Source: Methanobacteriota archaeon (GTDB lineage Archaea > Thermoplasmatota > Poseidoniia > MGIII > CG-Epi1). From it: a DNA stretch of 7,953 bases. Below, piece by piece: positions 5,341 to 7,953 of the stretch. A program made the translations under genes and the position numbers. Each line of letters begins with the position of its first letter. The first letter of the stretch is position 1. The DNA is taken from positions 1-7,953 of the forward strand of contig PSPB01000064.1 of assembly GCA_003193815.1 (NCBI GenBank), given 5' to 3'. The notes beneath the pieces are model-generated. The model was not told the DNA's origin. It did no database searches and saw only the letters and a list, made by a program, of their open reading frames with translations.

Positions 5341-5346
5341 TTTTTA
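5341..5346 (+). promoter_or_regulatory. Candidate promoter (TTTTTA) for purQ, or poly-T terminator after ndk
   Basis: The run TTTTTA starts two bases after the ndk stop and is centred about 26 bases before the purQ ATG, which is where a TATA box for a leaderless transcript would be. Five T residues can also stop archaeal RNA polymerase, so it might end the ribosomal operon, or do both. There is no clear Shine-Dalgarno sequence before purQ, which favours the leaderless reading. Confidence 0.4.
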
Positions 5347-5368
5347 CGGCTGCCACCATCGGCGGACG

Positions 5369-6187
5369 ATGACTTCCCCACAGGAGCTCAACATCGCGGT
5401 GCTGCGCATCGAGGGCACCAACTGCGAGGACGAGGCGGCAGCGGCGTTCAGTCAGCTCGGCTGCAACGCCGAACAGGTGCACCTGAAGCAGCTGCTGGGC
5501 GAGGCAAAGCCGCACCGCAAACTGGCTGACTACGACGCGCTCTTCCTGCCGGGCGGATTCTCCGCCGGGGACTACGTGCGTGCCGGCGCAATCTTCGCCG
5601 CACGGCTGCGGGCGGGCTTGCGCGATTCGCTCGATGAGTATATAAATTCCGGCGCTCCGGTCCTGGGGGTCTGCAACGGCTTCCAGATACTGGTCGAGAC
5701 CGGTGCGCTGCCGGGCACTCCGGACGGCCTGAGCGAAGGCCCCGAGGCGGTGCTGCACACCAACGACTCGAACCGTTTCGAAGCCCGCACGGTGATGCTG
5801 AAGGTCGAGGGCAACGGTGGCTCCCCTTTCACTTCGCGCTACGCGCGCGGACAGGTTATCGCAATCCCCAACGCGCACGCCGAGGGAAAGCTGCAGCTGC
5901 CCGATGACCAGCTCGCGGCGCTTGAGCAGTCGGGGCAGGTGGCGTTTCGCTACTGTGACCCGGAAGGCAACACCGGTGCCGGCTACCCTTGGAATCCCAA
6001 CGGCGCGCCCGGCAACATCGCCGCCATCACCAACCCGCGCGGCAACGTGCTGGGGATGATGCCGCACCCCGAGCGGGTGTTCCACGGCTGGCAGCACTCC
6101 GACTGGGCCAGCAACGGCCGCAACCCCGACGGGCCGGGCGACGGGCGGCCGCTCTTCGAAGGCGTCATTGAGCACCTGTGTCGCTGA
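5369..6187 (+). CDS. purQ: Phosphoribosylformylglycinamidine synthase, glutamine amidotransferase subunit
   Basis: The 272-residue protein is the glutaminase of FGAM synthase in purine synthesis. It releases ammonia from glutamine for PurL, normally with PurS as the third subunit. It is a class I amidotransferase: the nucleophile Cys102 is in LGVCNGFQIL (99-108) and the partners His233 and Glu235 are in MMPHPERVF (230-238). The N-terminal IAVLRIEGTNCEDEAAAAF (9-27) and FLPGGFSAGDYVRAGA (59-74) are typical of PurQ and set it apart from other amidotransferases. At 272 residues it is longer than the roughly 225-residue bacterial small form, with the extra length mainly near the end (240-262). 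The stop overlaps the next gene. No purS or purL lies nearby, so the complex must be assembled from distant genes. Confidence 0.95.
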   Translation: MTSPQELNIAVLRIEGTNCEDEAAAAFSQLGCNAEQVHLKQLLGEAKPHRKLADYDALFLPGGFSAGDYVRAGAIFAARLRAGLRDSLDEYINSGAPVLGVCNGFQILVETGALPGTPDGLSEGPEAVLHTNDSNRFEARTVMLKVEGNGGSPFTSRYARGQVIAIPNAHAEGKLQLPDDQLAALEQSGQVAFRYCDPEGNTGAGYPWNPNGAPGNIAAITNPRGNVLGMMPHPERVFHGWQHSDWASNGRNPDGPGDGRPLFEGVIEHLCR

Positions 6188-6972
6188 CTGACATGCAGGT
6201 CGCCGCCGCCGCCGCGAAGGCCGGCGCGGAGGTCATCCGCGCCGGCTTCGGCCGCCCGCAGCGCGTTGAAATGAAAGGGCCGGTCGACCTTGTGACGGAG
6301 ACTGACTGCGCCGCGGAAGCGGTGGTCGTGGCGCTGCTCGAGCGCGAGCGGCCGCAGGATGGCATCCGCGCTGAAGAGGGTACGCAGCGCGATGGCCGTG
6401 CGGGTGACCGCACCTGGGTCGTCGACCCGATTGACGGGACGACCAACTTCGCGCACGCGGTTCCGCACTGCTGCAGCACGCTGGCGCTGCTGGAGGGCGG
6501 CGAAGTCACCGCCGGCGCAATTGCGAATCCCTTCACCGACGAGCTTTTCAGTGCTGCCCGCGGGGAGGGCGCCTGGTTCGAGTCGGGTGGCGAGCGGCGC
6601 CAGCTGTCGGTAACAGCGAACGCGAAATTCGTGAACGGGCTGTTCGCGACCGGGTTCCCCTACGACCGTGACGGAGCCGATTACCGGCTGGTTAGCTCGG
6701 TGTGGGACAAGCTCTGCCTCATTTCCCGCGCGACGCGACGCACCGGCTCCGCCGCGCTCGACATCGCCTACGTCGGTGCGGGCAGGTATGACGGCTACGT
6801 CGTGTCGGGCGCAAAAGTGTGGGACATCGCGGCCGGAATCATACTGGTCTCCGAGGCGGGCGGCCACGTCAGCGACCTGTCGGGCGGGCCATGGACGCCC
6901 GACAGCGTGGGATGCATCGCGAGCAATGGCGTGCTACACGACGCGCTGCTGGCGCTGGTTTTGGGAAAGTAA
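6178..6972 (+). CDS. Inositol monophosphatase family protein
   Basis: The product is 264 residues, the normal size for the Mg-dependent, lithium-sensitive sugar phosphatase family. Metal-site motifs are complete: DLVTETD (37-43), AEEG (65-68, usually GEE), DPIDGTTNF (83-91) and VWDIAAG (214-220) with Asp216. RRTGSAALDIAYVGAGRYDGY (187-207) is the second family signature. Archaeal members hydrolyse inositol-1-phosphate and often fructose-1,6-bisphosphate, so it may serve inositol lipid synthesis, gluconeogenesis or both; sequence alone does not separate these. The start is uncertain: GTG 6178 overlaps purQ by ten bases, whereas ATG 6193 starts five bases after the purQ stop and loses only five residues. 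No good Shine-Dalgarno sequence is seen at either. Co-transcription with purQ is likely. Confidence 0.9.
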   Translation: MSLTDMQVAAAAAKAGAEVIRAGFGRPQRVEMKGPVDLVTETDCAAEAVVVALLERERPQDGIRAEEGTQRDGRAGDRTWVVDPIDGTTNFAHAVPHCCSTLALLEGGEVTAGAIANPFTDELFSAARGEGAWFESGGERRQLSVTANAKFVNGLFATGFPYDRDGADYRLVSSVWDKLCLISRATRRTGSAALDIAYVGAGRYDGYVVSGAKVWDIAAGIILVSEAGGHVSDLSGGPWTPDSVGCIASNGVLHDALLALVLGK

Positions 6973-7029
6973 ACTGCGGTCGGCTATCAATCGGCTACAC
7001 ACCCAAATAGCGGTGCCGCACTCGGTGAC

Positions 7030-7851
7030 ATGGACTTGCGTTCCTGCTTCACGCTCAACAACGGCGTCGGGATTCCAGCGCTCGGTTTCGGCGTTTTCCA
7101 GGCCGAGCCCGGCGAGGAGACGCACGACGCGGTGCTGCACGCGCTCGAGACCGGATATCGGCACATCGACACCGCGCGCGTCTACCGCAACGAGCATGCC
7201 GTCGGCGAGGCGCTGCGCGAGAGCGGCGTCCCGCGCGGCGAGGTGTTCGTGACGACCAAGCTCTGGAACCGTGACCACGGTTTCGAGCAGGCGCTGGCGG
7301 GGTGCGACGCGAGCCTGAACCGGCTCGGGTTGGACTTCGTCGACCTGTATCTCGTTCACTGGCCGGTCGAGGAGTTGCGCGGCGAGTCATGGCGCGCGCT
7401 GGAGCAGCTCTATCGTGAGGGCAAGTGCCGCGCCATCGGCGTCAGCAATTACACCGTGCGCCATCTGGAGGAGTTGCTCGCCAGCTGCGAAGTCGTGCCG
7501 GTGGTCAACCAGGTCGAGTTTTCGCCCTTCACGTTCCAGTCGGAACTACTCGATTTCTGCCGCGAGCATGGCATCCAGCTCGAGGCATACAGCCCGCTCA
7601 CGAAGGGTTTGAAGCTCGATGACCCGTATTTAAAAAAAATCGCCGCCGTTTACGACCGCACCCCGGCGCAGCTACTGTTGCGCTGGTGCCTTGAGCACCA
7701 GGTCGTGACCATCCCGAAATCGGTGACCCCGGCCCGGATTGAGGAGAACGCGCGCGTCTTCGACTTCGAGATTGCCGCGGAGGACATGCATCGGCTCAAC
7801 TCGCTCGACGAGAACCTGCGCACTAGCTGGGATCCGACCGACGCACCCTGA
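7030..7851 (+). CDS. Aldo/keto reductase
   Basis: The protein has 273 residues, a typical (beta/alpha)8 aldo/keto reductase of the 2,5-diketogluconate reductase type. The catalytic tetrad is intact: Asp47 in HIDTARVY, Tyr52, Lys77 in VTTKLWN and His110 in YLVHWP. GVSNY (137-141), VNQVEFSPF (159-167) and the NADPH-binding IPKSVTPARIEEN (228-240) are also present. It reduces aldehydes or ketones with NADPH; the physiological substrate cannot be told. The start ATG at 7030 gives a standard N-terminus. It follows a 57-base gap with only a weak AAATAG near -23, so it may be read through from the phosphatase gene. An AT-only island at 7627-7640 encodes YLKKI with codons unlike the rest of the gene. 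Confidence 0.93.
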   Translation: MDLRSCFTLNNGVGIPALGFGVFQAEPGEETHDAVLHALETGYRHIDTARVYRNEHAVGEALRESGVPRGEVFVTTKLWNRDHGFEQALAGCDASLNRLGLDFVDLYLVHWPVEELRGESWRALEQLYREGKCRAIGVSNYTVRHLEELLASCEVVPVVNQVEFSPFTFQSELLDFCREHGIQLEAYSPLTKGLKLDDPYLKKIAAVYDRTPAQLLLRWCLEHQVVTIPKSVTPARIEENARVFDFEIAAEDMHRLNSLDENLRTSWDPTDAP

Positions 7852-7855
7852 TTTC

Positions 7856-7891
7856 TGTATGCATATTGCATAATAATACATATTGCATACA
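7856..7891. repeat. AT-rich operator-like repeat cluster
   Basis: CATATTGCATA occurs twice as a perfect 11-base direct repeat, at 7862-7872 and 7879-7889, 17 bases apart. The same stretch is bounded by an inverted repeat, TGTATGCA at 7856-7863 and TGCATACA at 7884-7891, and contains the palindrome TATGCATA (7858-7865). The 49 bases from 7852 to 7900 have only 11 G or C in an otherwise GC-rich window. Directly upstream of a TATA box, this looks like binding sites for a small dimeric regulator, quite possibly the gene product that follows. Confidence 0.6.
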
Positions 7892-7899
7892 TTTTTATA
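7892..7899 (+). promoter_or_regulatory. TATA box for the right-edge gene
   Basis: TTTTTATA is centred about 25 bases before the ATG at 7921, the spacing expected for a leaderless archaeal transcript. No Shine-Dalgarno sequence lies before that ATG, which agrees. The T run could also help end transcription of the aldo/keto reductase gene. Confidence 0.6.
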
Positions 7900-7920
7900 C
7901 GGCACTGCCCAGTATGGCTT

Positions 7921-7953
7921 ATGCCCAACTACACGTCGATACGCGTCACGAAA
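7921..7953 (+). CDS. Probable ribbon-helix-helix protein, N-terminus only (3' end outside window)
   Basis: Only 11 codons are present, reading MPNYTSIRVTK. A short basic beta strand of the form xSIRVTK at the very N-terminus is typical of ribbon-helix-helix DNA-binding proteins such as archaeal CopG/VapB-type antitoxins and small repressors, where the strand inserts into the DNA major groove. The ATG at 7914 is in another frame and gives no such pattern. Its TATA box and the repeat cluster upstream suit an autoregulated small regulator, perhaps the first gene of a toxin-antitoxin pair. With so few residues this is a reasoned guess. Confidence 0.5.
   Translation, partial: MPNYTSIRVTK

Noticed and set aside
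5639..5646. Canonical TATATAAA inside purQ
   Set aside because: It encodes conserved-looking codons and no gene start lies within a useful distance downstream; treated as coincidence.
5336..6867. Long minus-strand open frames (279 and 294 codons) opposite purQ and the phosphatase
   Set aside because: Typical antisense frames of GC-rich genes; compositions are Arg/Ala/Gly-rich with no family motif, while the plus frames are certain.
7914..7953. ATG at 7914 as start of the right-edge gene
   Set aside because: Its frame gives MAYAQLHVDTRHE with no recognisable pattern, while the ATG at 7921 gives a ribbon-helix-helix-like start at better TATA spacing.

Overview
The window is GC-rich, densely packed chromosomal DNA from an archaeon. 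The archaeal signature is strong: a prefoldin alpha subunit, an archaeal-type FtsY, ribosomal proteins L7Ae, S28e and L24e followed by nucleoside diphosphate kinase, a geranylgeranyl-reductase-family flavoprotein, TATA-box-like promoters and a Shine-Dalgarno sequence matching the archaeal 16S 3' end. The gene set suggests a non-methanogenic euryarchaeon, perhaps a Thermoplasmatota or marine group II/III relative. That placement is inference; no rRNA or lineage marker is present. GTG starts are common and several neighbours overlap by 1-4 bases (ATGA or TGATG), which suggests translational coupling.

Layout. (1) 2-556, +: the C-terminal part of a DHH-family phosphoesterase, cut by the left edge. 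(2) 557-814: a 258-base non-coding gap with two possible RNA hairpins and TATA-like elements. (3) 815-2579, +: prefoldin alpha, ftsY and a DUF4286-like protein, all overlapping. (4) 4070-2548, -: cutA then a geranylgeranyl reductase, overlapping by four bases; the reductase meets the DUF4286 gene tail to tail with a 32-base overlap. (5) 4071-4160: a divergent promoter region with one near-symmetrical TATA element placed for both directions. (6) 4161-5339, +: the L7Ae, S28e, L24e and Ndk operon. (7) 5369-6972, +: purQ and an inositol-monophosphatase-family gene, overlapping, with a possible promoter of their own. (8) 7030-7851, +: an aldo/keto reductase. (9) 7852-7920: a sharply AT-rich regulatory region with direct and inverted repeats and a TATA box, followed by the first 11 codons of a likely ribbon-helix-helix protein cut by the right edge.

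Most of the genes are housekeeping: protein folding and targeting, ribosome assembly, nucleotide supply, membrane lipid saturation. The most interesting signals are regulatory. The L7Ae leader carries a sequence with the core of a kink-turn (tandem G-A pairs beside a UUCG-capped stem) abutting the Shine-Dalgarno sequence, as expected for L7Ae autoregulation. The right-edge repeat cluster looks like an operator for the small DNA-binding protein it precedes. I see no mobile element, CRISPR array, tRNA or rRNA, and no convincing new multi-gene system.
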